64,000 nucleotides of DNA from Bythopirellula goksoeyrii (GTDB taxonomy: Bacteria > Planctomycetota > Planctomycetia > Pirellulales > Lacipirellulaceae), in the NCBI RefSeq assembly GCF_008065115.1, contig NZ_CP042913.1, forward strand, positions 3,219,827 to 3,283,826. The letters run 5' to 3'. Below the pieces are notes generated by a model. It did not search any database, was not told the DNA's origin, and worked only from the letters and a program-made list of their open reading frames with translations. Positions within the stretch are counted from its first letter, which is position 1, and each line of letters starts with the position of its first letter. The translations under genes and the position numbers were made by a program. Positions 55,829-64,000 of the stretch are shown one piece after another.

Positions 55829-57364
55829 ATGGCTAAGACTCAGGCGGAGCCTCGAGGGCTCTTTCAGAGGATATTGGATGCGATTGAGTGGGGAGGGAAC
55901 AAGGTGCCTCATCCCGCCGTACTTTTTCTCACGTTGATCCTGCTTGTCACATTGCTTTCGGTTTTGTTTCAGTGGATGGGAGTCAGCGTTTCCTACCAGC
56001 GGATCAATCCCGAAACCCATGAAATAGAGCAAGCGACCACCTCCATAAGAAGCCTGCTTTCCGCCGATGGGATTCGATTCATCTTCACTTCGGTCGTGTC
56101 AAATTTCATCAACTTCGGTCCAGTCGGGATCATCATGGTTGCGATGATCGGTGTCGGACTGGCCGAAAGGTCGGGACTGATCGGGGCGTTGATTCGAAAG
56201 ATCGTCATGGTCGCCCCACCGCAGTCCATGACTGCCATCCTAGTGACTCTCGGTGTGCTCTCAAGCATTGCTAGTGATGCTGGATACTTGGTGCTCATTC
56301 CCTTGGGTGCGGTCGCCTTTCATAGCCTGGGGCGACATCCGCTGGCAGGATTGGCCGCTGCGTTTGCGGGAGTGGCCGCTGCATTCGGTGCAAACTTCCT
56401 TGTCAAACCTATCGACGGCATCCTGGCCGAAATGACTAACGATTCTATCCATATCGTCGATCCTTCCCGGTCGATTGACCTGACGGCCAACTTCTACTTC
56501 GGCATAGCGTCAAGCCTCTTGTTGATCGTGGTCTGCACATTCATCTCGAGCTGGATTGTGGAACCACGGCTTGGCAAGTACGAAGGGGATTCCCCATCTC
56601 CCGATAGCCAAGCTCTCTCCTCCGAAGAATCACGCGGCCTCCAATACGCCTTTTGGTCACTGCTTGGGTTCGTAGTGGTAATCTTACTACTAACTCTTCC
56701 GTCAAGTGCGCCGCTGCGAAATCCGGAGACCGGCACGATCATCGGTGATTCGCCATTCATGAACAGTTTGGTTTTTTTGATCATGTTGGTCTTCTTGGTC
56801 ACTGGCATCGCCTACGGAATGGGTGCGAAAACAATCCAATCGGCCGATAGTGCTTTTGACGCGATCACGAAAACGTTTGCCGATCTGGCGGGGCTCCTCT
56901 TCCTGTTCTTTGTGATCGGGCAATTCGTGGCCTATTTCACTTATACGAATCTGGGAACCGTTCTAGCGGTGAAACTGGCCGATGGCCTAGGAGAAGCCAA
57001 CCTTGGCAGCACAGCCCTGCTACTAGCATTTCTCTTCATTGGTTTAGTCATGAGTATTCCGGTCCCCAACATATTGCCAAAATGGGCGATCCTCGCCCCG
57101 GTATTTGTACCGCTGTTTTTAAAGCTCGGCATTGATCCCGACGTCGTTTTGGCAGCATATCGCGTGAGTGATTCGCCACCCAATGTCATCAACCCTCTGC
57201 TACCCCATTTCGCGCTCGTGGTTGGTTTCGCGCGTCGTTGGCAGCACGACGCCGGCGTCGGAACCGTCGTGGCGATGATGCTGCCCTATGCCGCAGCAAC
57301 TGCGGTAACTTGGGTGCTCCTGTTCTTTGTTTGGTATTGGCTGAATCTTCCCTTTGGGACCTGA
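55829..57364 (+). CDS. AbgT-family transporter, copy 1
   Basis: Inner-membrane transporter of the p-aminobenzoyl-glutamate/drug-efflux family with about 11-13 transmembrane segments. Family marks are GNKVPHPAVLFLTLI at the start, the GIRFIFTSVVSNFINFGPVG block, SSIASDAGYLVLIPLGAVAFHSLGRHPLAGLAAAFAG, the NSLVFLIMLVFLVTGIAYGMG segment and RVSDSPPNVINPLLPHFALVVGFARRW near the end. The ATG at 55829 has AGAGGA 7 nt ahead. Known members import aminobenzoyl-glutamate or export sulfonamides. A second copy on the opposite strand at 60997 is clearly paralogous. It is followed after 18 bp by the ThrE-type gene. Confidence 0.93.
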   Translation: MAKTQAEPRGLFQRILDAIEWGGNKVPHPAVLFLTLILLVTLLSVLFQWMGVSVSYQRINPETHEIEQATTSIRSLLSADGIRFIFTSVVSNFINFGPVGIIMVAMIGVGLAERSGLIGALIRKIVMVAPPQSMTAILVTLGVLSSIASDAGYLVLIPLGAVAFHSLGRHPLAGLAAAFAGVAAAFGANFLVKPIDGILAEMTNDSIHIVDPSRSIDLTANFYFGIASSLLLIVVCTFISSWIVEPRLGKYEGDSPSPDSQALSSEESRGLQYAFWSLLGFVVVILLLTLPSSAPLRNPETGTIIGDSPFMNSLVFLIMLVFLVTGIAYGMGAKTIQSADSAFDAITKTFADLAGLLFLFFVIGQFVAYFTYTNLGTVLAVKLADGLGEANLGSTALLLAFLFIGLVMSIPVPNILPKWAILAPVFVPLFLKLGIDPDVVLAAYRVSDSPPNVINPLLPHFALVVGFARRWQHDAGVGTVVAMMLPYAAATAVTWVLLFFVWYWLNLPFGT

Positions 57365-57382
57365 TGACAGGTACCTTTGCTG

Positions 57383-58693
57383 ATGGCGAATGAAAAATCA
57401 TCCTCTGTCAAAATGTTCCCCCTATTGGAGTTCTTATCTCAGTTGGGCCAGGCTCATTTGGCATGTGGCGAACAGACGGCGATCGTGGAGATGATCCTCC
57501 GAGGCTCCGCGAACGCTTATGGCGCAGAGAAATCGAAAGTTATTGCATTTCCGACGGCTCTCTTTCTCAGCCTGTACGATGGAGAAAAGGAACACATCAC
57601 GCTCGCAGAAGGACCTACGAAAAACTTGCGATTGGATCAGATCGGCGAGGTTTACAAGATTGGAGAGGCAGCGGAGAGAGGCGATGTGGACCCTGAGGAA
57701 GGACTGAAGCACCTCCAAGCAATACTTCAGGAGCCCGCTCGCTTTGGCATCGCTGGTGCAATAGCGGGACATATTGTCCTATCAGTTGGATTGGCGATGG
57801 TGCTAACGACCGCGCTGCCAAATCTGGCAGCCGCCGCACTTCTTGGTGCCATCGTGGGAGCATTAAAGAGTTTTCATCACGGGCAATCTGTGTTGTCTGT
57901 TCCTCTGCCTGTCGTGGCTGCAGGCGTGGTATCTACACTTGTTTTCTTGGCAATCCAATGGGAATACAAGATTGATCCTTTGTACGTCTTGATTCCTCCG
58001 CTAGTCACATTCCTCCCTGGTGCCCGACTTACGCTTGGGATGGTGGAGTTGGCCTTTGGAGACATGGTCAGCGGATCAAGCCGATTAATCACTGGTTTCG
58101 TGCAACTGCTTCTCTTGGTTATTGGACTCGTCGCAGGGGCCGTGATTGTGGGTTACACCGCTGCCGATCTAGTCGATGTAACTCAAACCACGTTAGAAGA
58201 TCCAGACCTCTGGTGGGCCGGTTGGTTGGGTGTTTCCGTATTTGGACTCGGCGTCTACCTGCACTTTTCAGCACCTCCAGGTTCGTTGCCATGGATGCTG
58301 CTGGTCATGCTCGTGGCTTTTGCGACACAGCATTACACCGCAACATTGGTCGGCACAACAGCGAGTGGATTTTTTGGCATGATGGTCGTAACCCCACTCA
58401 GCTATCTGATTCAATTCCGCTTTAAAGGCCCCCCGGCGATGGTTACGTTTCTCCCAAGTTTCTGGATTCTTGTCCCAGGAGCACTAAGCCTGGTGAGTGT
58501 GAAAACCATGCTGAGCGATCGGGAGGCTGGCATCGACGGACTCGTAACGGCCCTGTTTGCCATCGTCTCCATCGCACTGGGAACTTTGATCGGCGCGTCA
58601 CTCTACAAATGGCTGTCAGATACCTTAGGCTGGTGGCAATTTCAAATTGGGCGAGCCAGTCGAAGCTTATGGCAAAAAAACAAGCGGCCTTAG
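57383..58693 (+). CDS. ThrE-type threonine/serine exporter
   Basis: Full-length exporter made of both halves of the family. The N-terminal DUF1212/ThrE part (about 1-260) begins with the cytoplasmic segment FLSQLGQAHLACGEQTAIVEMILRG and holds five helices; the C-terminal ThrE_2 part (about 270-430) has the HYTATLVGTTASGFFGMMVVTPLSYLIQFRF block and PGALSLVSVKTM. Known members export small amino acids using the proton gradient. ATG at 57383; a TTG at 57377 is in frame. 18 bp after abgT copy 1, so likely one operon. It is convergent with the glutaminase gene 29 bp away. Confidence 0.88.
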   Translation: MANEKSSSVKMFPLLEFLSQLGQAHLACGEQTAIVEMILRGSANAYGAEKSKVIAFPTALFLSLYDGEKEHITLAEGPTKNLRLDQIGEVYKIGEAAERGDVDPEEGLKHLQAILQEPARFGIAGAIAGHIVLSVGLAMVLTTALPNLAAAALLGAIVGALKSFHHGQSVLSVPLPVVAAGVVSTLVFLAIQWEYKIDPLYVLIPPLVTFLPGARLTLGMVELAFGDMVSGSSRLITGFVQLLLLVIGLVAGAVIVGYTAADLVDVTQTTLEDPDLWWAGWLGVSVFGLGVYLHFSAPPGSLPWMLLVMLVAFATQHYTATLVGTTASGFFGMMVVTPLSYLIQFRFKGPPAMVTFLPSFWILVPGALSLVSVKTMLSDREAGIDGLVTALFAIVSIALGTLIGASLYKWLSDTLGWWQFQIGRASRSLWQKNKRP

Positions 58694-58722
58694 TTTGGCA
58701 ACTCTATCGTGTCTTGAGTAGG

Positions 58723-59715
58723 CTAGACCTCAGGCTTGGATACGAAAAGATCCATGCCTAATTGCTGTGAGAGAAACTTGGCCACAAGTTGGCCTTTGAC
58801 ACTATTGCCTGCTTTGTCCAGCGGCGGGGCAAAAGTTCCTAGTCCGCCTTTTCCAGGTGAGACCGTGGCGATTCCTCCGCCGATGCCGCTCTTCCCTGGC
58901 AAACCAATCTCGTAGAGCCAATCTCCCGAAGTTTCGTACAATCCAGCGGTTGCCATGACAGCCAGTGCATAGTGACAGACCATCGGATCGACTACCCTCT
59001 GCTTCGTGACTGGGTTGACCCCTCCATCCGCCAACGTGGCGCTCATCACTGCCAGGTCTCTTGCCGAAACATTTAGCGCGCACTGTTTTGTGTAAAGTTC
59101 GACCGCTTCGACGGGATCCATGTAGATTCGCCCGAAACTTTGCAGCATACGGGCGATGGACTGGTTGCGGTAATTCGTCTTCGATGCCGAGATATACACT
59201 TCGTCGTTTATCGATAGCGTGCGGCCCGCAAATCGCGACAATCCTTCATGAATAAACCGCCACTTCTCTTCGAACGATTTGCCCGGAGCGAGACTGGTCG
59301 TGGCGATCGCACCAGCGTTGACCATCGGATTCGTTCGGCCATTGTCTCCTCGTTCGATTCCTTCAAGCGAGTTGAACGCCCTCCCAGTGGCGTTCACGCC
59401 GATTTTCTCTCGGACCTCGTCGGGATCCAAAAATTCGCTGACAAGCGCCATCACAAACGGCTTCGAGACGCTCATTATCGTGAATTCGTAATCTGAGTCC
59501 CCAACCGCAAAAACATCGCCATTCGTTCCCACCACAGATATGCCAAACAGGTTGGCTGGCACCTGAGCCAATGCGGGATAAACCTGGGAATTCATACCAT
59601 CGGAGTTTGCTTTGAATTGTTGGTATGCTTCCTGAACAAGTTCCTGGACCACATCGGGTGCAGGCAAGTGGCCAGTCGATACGTAACCAGAAGTTTTCAA
59701 AGGATCACCAGCCAT
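58723..59715 (-). CDS. glsA: glutaminase
   Basis: Hydrolyses glutamine to glutamate and ammonia. It has the serine-dependent beta-lactamase-like fold: the catalytic SVSK motif (Ser82, Lys85), the NPMVNAGAIATTSL block (about 128-141), the NYRNQSIARMLQSFG strand-helix (about 186-200) and the GLPGKSGIGGGIATVSPGKGGLG ending (about 275-297). 330 residues without ankyrin or other extras. It stands 6 bp after the M20 peptidase gene, so both are surely co-transcribed. The product links peptide use to the glutamate pool. Confidence 0.95.
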   Translation of the reverse strand: MAGDPLKTSGYVSTGHLPAPDVVQELVQEAYQQFKANSDGMNSQVYPALAQVPANLFGISVVGTNGDVFAVGDSDYEFTIMSVSKPFVMALVSEFLDPDEVREKIGVNATGRAFNSLEGIERGDNGRTNPMVNAGAIATTSLAPGKSFEEKWRFIHEGLSRFAGRTLSINDEVYISASKTNYRNQSIARMLQSFGRIYMDPVEAVELYTKQCALNVSARDLAVMSATLADGGVNPVTKQRVVDPMVCHYALAVMATAGLYETSGDWLYEIGLPGKSGIGGGIATVSPGKGGLGTFAPPLDKAGNSVKGQLVAKFLSQQLGMDLFVSKPEV

Positions 59716-59721
59716 AAATCG

Positions 59722-60921
59722 CTATTCCAGGGTCGCCAGGGCCACTGCCAGGCGACATCCTTGGGCGAACTCGGGCAGGTCGATGTATTCCTTGATTGTG
59801 TGAATCTCATACTGCCCTGCACCGATAGTCACCGTCGGCACGCCATGCTTGTCGAGCCAGTTGGCATCGAGTCCGCCGTTGGAGAACAAGGTAACAGGCT
59901 CTAGACCGATCATTTCCACAGCTCGATTGGCGTGCTTTACCGCTGGGGCGTCATCCTTCACTTCAAACGAAGGATAGGAAGGTTTGCTAACGAAATTCAC
60001 CTCAGCCGTTTCGCCATCCACGTCGGTTACCTCGGCCTGAGCTTTCGCAAACGCTTCTCGATAGCCTGCCGCAATCTTCGTCGCGAATGCAACATCGGGG
60101 CTTCGCGCCTCTCCGACAATATGCACGTAGTCCGTCACGACGTTAGTAGCGTCGCCAGCTGCTTTGCCATCTTTCCCGCCAAAGACACCGGGGTTGCTGG
60201 TGCCGTTGCCGTCTGGCTTGACGACTTTGCCAAACCATCCGCCACGGTGGGCTTCCGCGAGTGCCAAAGAGGCGACAAGCGTGGCCGAAATCCCTTTGTC
60301 TGGTGCCACACCGGCATGGGACGCCTTTCCTTTGATCTCGACTTCCCAATTCTCTTGACCCACCGCGCCAGTGATCAGCTCAGAAGCCAATTTGCCGTCG
60401 ACGTTGAAACACATGACTGCACCGTTCAGATCAGCAGGGTCGAGTTCACGAGCCCCATGCAGTCCGCTCTCTTCGCGAACCGTGAAGAGAAGTGTGATCG
60501 GCGGATGGGGCAAGTTGTTCTTGAGAAGCGTCTCGACCATCGTTACTAAGACGGCGCAACCAGTTCGGTTGTCACCCCCTAATGCGGTTGTTCCATCAGA
60601 AACGATGCGATCCCCCTCGCGTTTCGGCTTGGCACCGGCACAGAGGGGAACTGTATCGAGATGCGTTGAAAACAAAAGCCGCGGACCCTTACGAGTTCCA
60701 GGTAAATCAACCCACAAATTGCCAGTTTGAGTTGGCAAAGGAATTCGCTCGTTCACCGAATCGTACCTGATCGCCGAAGCAGGCACGCCGATTTTTTTCA
60801 GCTCCTCGGAGACCGCTTCTGCAATCGCAGCCTCTTCTCCTGTGACACCTTCTACTGAGAGAAACCGCATTAGATGTTCTTCAGCCGCTTTCACATCGAT
60901 ATTGGGGACATCGTTACTCAT
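59722..60921 (-). CDS. M20-family metallopeptidase (PepT-like)
   Basis: Cytoplasmic di-zinc peptidase. Metal and catalytic residues are visible: HLDT (His87, Asp89), GGDN (Asp117), VREESGLHG (Glu150 and Glu151) and a late His in YEIHTIKEYIDL. The dimerisation lid occupies about 180-290 (NWEVEIKGKASHAGVAPDKGISA). It resembles tripeptidase PepT more than the aminobenzoyl-glutamate hydrolases AbgA/AbgB, yet its place directly between an AbgT transporter and glutaminase suggests a role in splitting imported peptides or acyl-glutamates. ATG at 60921 with AAAGG 9 nt before. Confidence 0.9.
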   Translation of the reverse strand: MSNDVPNIDVKAAEEHLMRFLSVEGVTGEEAAIAEAVSEELKKIGVPASAIRYDSVNERIPLPTQTGNLWVDLPGTRKGPRLLFSTHLDTVPLCAGAKPKREGDRIVSDGTTALGGDNRTGCAVLVTMVETLLKNNLPHPPITLLFTVREESGLHGARELDPADLNGAVMCFNVDGKLASELITGAVGQENWEVEIKGKASHAGVAPDKGISATLVASLALAEAHRGGWFGKVVKPDGNGTSNPGVFGGKDGKAAGDATNVVTDYVHIVGEARSPDVAFATKIAAGYREAFAKAQAEVTDVDGETAEVNFVSKPSYPSFEVKDDAPAVKHANRAVEMIGLEPVTLFSNGGLDANWLDKHGVPTVTIGAGQYEIHTIKEYIDLPEFAQGCRLAVALATLE

Positions 60922-60996
60922 GGTCTGGTACCTTTCGAAATTAAATTCTGTCCGCTCAATGCTGTTCGCATTCCGAGCAATACTAGCAAGTCCTTG

Positions 60997-62640
60997 TTAC
61001 AGACCCCAGGGAAGTCCCATCCATTGCCATGCCGCAAAGAGCGCAGTCCAAATAATGAACAAGACCACCACATAGGGGAGCATCAGTGATACAACCGTCC
61101 CAACCCCCGCACTCTTGTCGTACTTTTGAGCAAAGCCAACCACCAGTGCGAAATAGGCATTGAGCGGTGTGATCGTATTCATCGGCGAGTCAGCAACACG
61201 GTAGGCGGCTAACACTGCTTCAGGTGCCACGCTGAGAGTCATCAGTAGCGGTACAAATATCGGGGCGAACAAGGCCCACTTCGCAATCGCACCTGTAATC
61301 AAGAGATCGATCAAGGCGACCACGACAATAAAACCAATGAGCAAGAGCAACGCCGGGAAATTAGCGGCTTTCAGAATTTCAGCCAATTTCAAAGCCAAGA
61401 TCGTGCCCATGTTGGTGTAATTGAAATAGGCCACAAACTGACTGAGGACAAGAAACAGTAGAATGAGGCTCCCCAATCCCGACATTGCCTTTTCCATCGC
61501 TTTAATATTGCCGGTGAGACTTGTGATTGTTCTGGCCCCGAACCCATAAGCAGAACCGGTCACCAGAAACAGAATCATAATCAATGCAATCAAGCCGTTC
61601 ATGAAGGGGGAATTCCCGATCAATTCACCCGTCTCCGGGCTCCGAAGGATGGCGTTAGCCGGCAAAGTCAAATACCCGAAAACACCTAGCGTTATTAACA
61701 GTGCAATCGATGCAAACTTAAGGCCGCGCGATTCATCGGCAGAAAGTGCACCTTGCTGAACGTCGGGTTGGTCGTCCCCAGCTAATTTTGGATCGTATTT
61801 TCCCAGGCGCGGCTCGATTATTTTTTCCGTGATAATGGCCAGGACAAACGTGAGTACGACAACCGAAGCGATAGAAAACCACAGATTCGAAGCGAGGCCA
61901 ATCGAGACATCGGGATCAACTAGATGGATCGCATCGTTAGTAAATTCAACCAACACGGCATCCAATGGTTTGATAAGCATATTGACGGTGAATGCACCCG
62001 CCACCGCTGCGAACCCCAAAGCCAGCCCTGCGAGGGGATGTCGTCCTACGCTCATGAATGCGATCCCCGCCAGTGGAATCAAAACCAGATAGCCCGCGTC
62101 GGCTGCAATACTCGATAAGATTCCCACAAATGAAAGGATGTAGATCAACGCCCAGCGAGGAGAAACTATCACGAGTTTGCGAATGATTGCATTGACCAAT
62201 CCGGATTCTTCCGCCACGCCAGCCCCCACCATGGCCGCAATCATCAACCCGACTGCCGTAAAACTCATAAAGTTCGGAATCAGGGAAACATAAATGAAGC
62301 GAATCCCCTCGGCAGTCAACAAGCTCCGGACGGAGATTGACTGCTCTGCTATGTGGTAATTCTTTTCGTCCATGACCTCGTAGTCGACGTGCATTCCTGT
62401 GTCGTAGACCTGGTCAATGCCGTCGATAGTTTCCGCCTCGGCAGCTGCTTCCGGTACGATGGCTTCATAGGTGACTCCAACTCCAACTCCAGCTAAGTAG
62501 AGAATATGCGACAGCACGATCACGATCGCAATCAAGGTGAGAAAAATCAGCACCGGGTGTGGCACGAGGTTTCCCACTCGTTCGACTACGTCGAGGATTC
62601 GCTGCATCATACCTTTTGGGGCATCACTGGACTGGTTCAT
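60997..62640 (-). CDS. AbgT-family transporter, copy 2
   Basis: 547-residue paralogue of the AbgT protein at 55829, sharing the same blocks (RILDVVERVGNLVPHPVLIF, GIRFIYVSLIPNFMSFTAVG, SSIAADAGYLVLIPLAGIAFMSVGRHPLAGLALGFA, NGLIALIMILFLVTGSAYGFGA, RVADSPMNTITPLNAYFALVVGFAQKY). It carries an extra periplasmic stretch of about 35 residues near 60-95, rich in Glu and Asp, before the EGIRFIY block. It sits between an SLC13 permease and the M20 peptidase on one likely transcript. Confidence 0.93.
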   Translation of the reverse strand: MNQSSDAPKGMMQRILDVVERVGNLVPHPVLIFLTLIAIVIVLSHILYLAGVGVGVTYEAIVPEAAAEAETIDGIDQVYDTGMHVDYEVMDEKNYHIAEQSISVRSLLTAEGIRFIYVSLIPNFMSFTAVGLMIAAMVGAGVAEESGLVNAIIRKLVIVSPRWALIYILSFVGILSSIAADAGYLVLIPLAGIAFMSVGRHPLAGLALGFAAVAGAFTVNMLIKPLDAVLVEFTNDAIHLVDPDVSIGLASNLWFSIASVVVLTFVLAIITEKIIEPRLGKYDPKLAGDDQPDVQQGALSADESRGLKFASIALLITLGVFGYLTLPANAILRSPETGELIGNSPFMNGLIALIMILFLVTGSAYGFGARTITSLTGNIKAMEKAMSGLGSLILLFLVLSQFVAYFNYTNMGTILALKLAEILKAANFPALLLLIGFIVVVALIDLLITGAIAKWALFAPIFVPLLMTLSVAPEAVLAAYRVADSPMNTITPLNAYFALVVGFAQKYDKSAGVGTVVSLMLPYVVVLFIIWTALFAAWQWMGLPWGL

Positions 62641-62682
62641 TCTTAGTACCTTCCGATTGCTAGGGTATTATTCCCGTTGGGG

Positions 62683-64000
62683 TCATAGTGGTAATAACCA
62701 AGGCACCATGACGACGCACACGATCATAACTATTATTGTGAACGGCACGCCGATTTTTACAAAGTCGCCAAAAGTGTAGTTCCCCGGCGTTACGACGAGC
62801 GTGTTGACCGGTGAGGAGACTGGAGTCATGAAAGCCGATGAGGCGGCCAGGGCGACGATCATTGCGAACGGATAGGGGGAAGCGTCCAAGTCCTTCGCTA
62901 ACGCGATAGCGACAGGTGCCATGAGGACGGCCGTCGCCGTGTTGGAGATAAACATTCCGAGCATTGCGGTGATGGCAAACAAAACACCCAGCACTATATA
63001 TGTCCCCGCCTGGCCAATCACCGTCATCAACCCGTCTGCCACCAGGTCGACACCACCAGTGCGTTGCAGGGCAATTGAAAATGGCAACATTCCCACGATC
63101 AGCACTAGAGTCTTCCAGTCGATCGAGCGATAGGCGCTATTCATGTCTACACATCGTAGAGCGCCCATCAAGAGGCACCCAATCAATGCGGCCAACACGT
63201 TGGGGACCACACCGCTTACCATCAGCCCGATGACCAGTACCAGACTGAAGATTGCCTGAGGAGCCTTGCCATGGGCAGGCAGTTCATCTTTCATCTCTGC
63301 CGGCAAATTGAATACGACCAAGTCATTGCCATAGGATTGCAAGTTGCGAATCTCGCGCCAGGGTCCTAGGACCAAGAGTGTGTCTCCGATCTGGAGGTCT
63401 TCGTTCTTGAGATCGTATTCGATAGTGGTCAGGCCGCGTCGAACACCAATTACCCGCACACCATACTGATCGTAGAAACTGGTTTCCACGAGCGAATTGC
63501 CTATGAGCTTCGAATTCGCTGGTAGAATTACCTCCGCCATGCCGATTTCCTGGGATCGATCCGTGAAATAGTCTCCAGTAAGAGGCAAGGCTTCCAGACC
63601 GAATTTCTGTCGCAGAGCCTCAACTGCAGTCTCTTCTGCAATCAGATCCACGAGCAAAATATCGCCAGCCTGTATTTGAGTTTTCGGGGTTGGGTGAATA
63701 AGCGCTTTTCCACGCTGAATGGCAATCATCTTCGCGCCGGATGTGTCTTGGAGTCGAATCGACTCAACTGTCTCGCCGATGAATGGAGATTGATCAGTGA
63801 CTTGCACGCGGTGTTCTCGCGCCACAAGGTTATATTCCTTGACCCAATTAGCCAAGGTAGGTACCCCAGTGTAGTCCGTCGCAACTTCTTCATGCCCTCC
63901 AAGCCAGCGCCGGGCAAACAACATGTAGACGATTGCCAGCACCAAGACTGGCAAACCAAATGGGGTGAACGCAAAAAAATGAAGGCCTTCGAAACCGTTC
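62683..64000 (-). CDS. SLC13-family permease with two RCK-C (TrkA-C) domains, 5' part outside the window
   Basis: Anion/dicarboxylate-type permease. The visible part has a first membrane segment (HFFAFTPFGLPVLVLAIVYMLF), a cytoplasmic insert with two RCK-C regulatory domains (about 63.35-63.83 kb: GETVESIRLQDTSGAKMIAIQRG and GNSLVETSFYDQYGVRVIGVRRG), then the C-terminal transporter half with the SNTATAVLMAPVAIALA signature and ASSAFMTPVSSPVNTLV. The frame remains open to the last base, so the true start is beyond 64000. It heads the operon SLC13-AbgT-M20-glsA. Confidence 0.9.
   Translation of the reverse strand, partial: NGFEGLHFFAFTPFGLPVLVLAIVYMLFARRWLGGHEEVATDYTGVPTLANWVKEYNLVAREHRVQVTDQSPFIGETVESIRLQDTSGAKMIAIQRGKALIHPTPKTQIQAGDILLVDLIAEETAVEALRQKFGLEALPLTGDYFTDRSQEIGMAEVILPANSKLIGNSLVETSFYDQYGVRVIGVRRGLTTIEYDLKNEDLQIGDTLLVLGPWREIRNLQSYGNDLVVFNLPAEMKDELPAHGKAPQAIFSLVLVIGLMVSGVVPNVLAALIGCLLMGALRCVDMNSAYRSIDWKTLVLIVGMLPFSIALQRTGGVDLVADGLMTVIGQAGTYIVLGVLFAITAMLGMFISNTATAVLMAPVAIALAKDLDASPYPFAMIVALAASSAFMTPVSSPVNTLVVTPGNYTFGDFVKIGVPFTIIVMIVCVVMVPWLLPL

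Overview
The window looks like a chromosomal segment of a planctomycete of the order Pirellulales, most likely of the Lacipirellulaceae type. The evidence is a DUF1559 pseudopilin-like protein, many PEP-CTERM proteins with a short dockerin-like Ca-binding repeat (the pattern D-x-DG-x-DFLxWQR), a planctomycete 'LESRQLL' extracellular N-terminal motif, a prenyltransferase/squalene-oxidase-repeat protein, and a formylglycine sulfatase inside a polysaccharide cluster. Genus and species cannot be fixed from the sequence alone.

Layout. (1) 0.1-14.5 kb is mostly core or mixed: hypoxanthine phosphoribosyltransferase, cytidine deaminase, an RlmM-like methyltransferase, a tandem pair of outer-membrane barrel proteins, a TolC-type outer-membrane gene broken by an in-frame amber stop next to a multicopper oxidase, a small operon ending in a HicB-HicA toxin-antitoxin pair, a possibly frameshifted LuxR-type HTH gene, a DRE-TIM aldolase-like enzyme and a prenyltransferase-repeat protein. 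(2) 14.94-15.01 kb is an initiator tRNA-Met gene. (3) 15.4-51.5 kb is an accessory region: an orphan sugar-binding protein, a group of secreted PEP-CTERM proteins including an in-frame fusion of two paralogues, and a bidirectional cluster for pectin and rhamnogalacturonan-I. The cluster has two PL11 rhamnogalacturonan lyases, a PL9-like and a PL1-like pectate lyase, GH28, GH106, two GH43-like propellers, a six-hairpin glycosidase, a CE12 acetylesterase, a sulfatase and the remains of a CE15-like esterase. (4) 51.5-53.9 kb is a graveyard of insertion sequences: one complete IS4-superfamily element with 20-bp inverted repeats, an IS30 remnant, a second transposase fragment and a perfect 135-bp direct repeat. 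(5) 53.95 kb carries a 25-bp exact copy of the anticodon arm of the tRNA at 14.95 kb. (6) 54-64 kb is a transport and amino-acid block: a membrane alpha/beta hydrolase, two AbgT transporters, a ThrE-type exporter, glutaminase, an M20 peptidase and an SLC13 permease cut by the window end.

How the genes fit together. The polysaccharide genes run outward from a 242-bp divergent promoter region at 40.15-40.39 kb. Four junctions overlap by 4 nt, so translational coupling is likely. Together they could deacetylate, desulfate and cleave rhamnogalacturonan and homogalacturonan and trim rhamnose and arabinose/galactose side chains. No importer or regulator for the products is visible apart from the solitary sugar-binding protein.

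The main hypothesis is that the 39-kb stretch between the initiator tRNA and its distant anticodon-arm copy is an old tRNA-anchored genomic island carrying the pectin genes, with IS decay at its distal edge. No integrase is visible, so this remains an inference.
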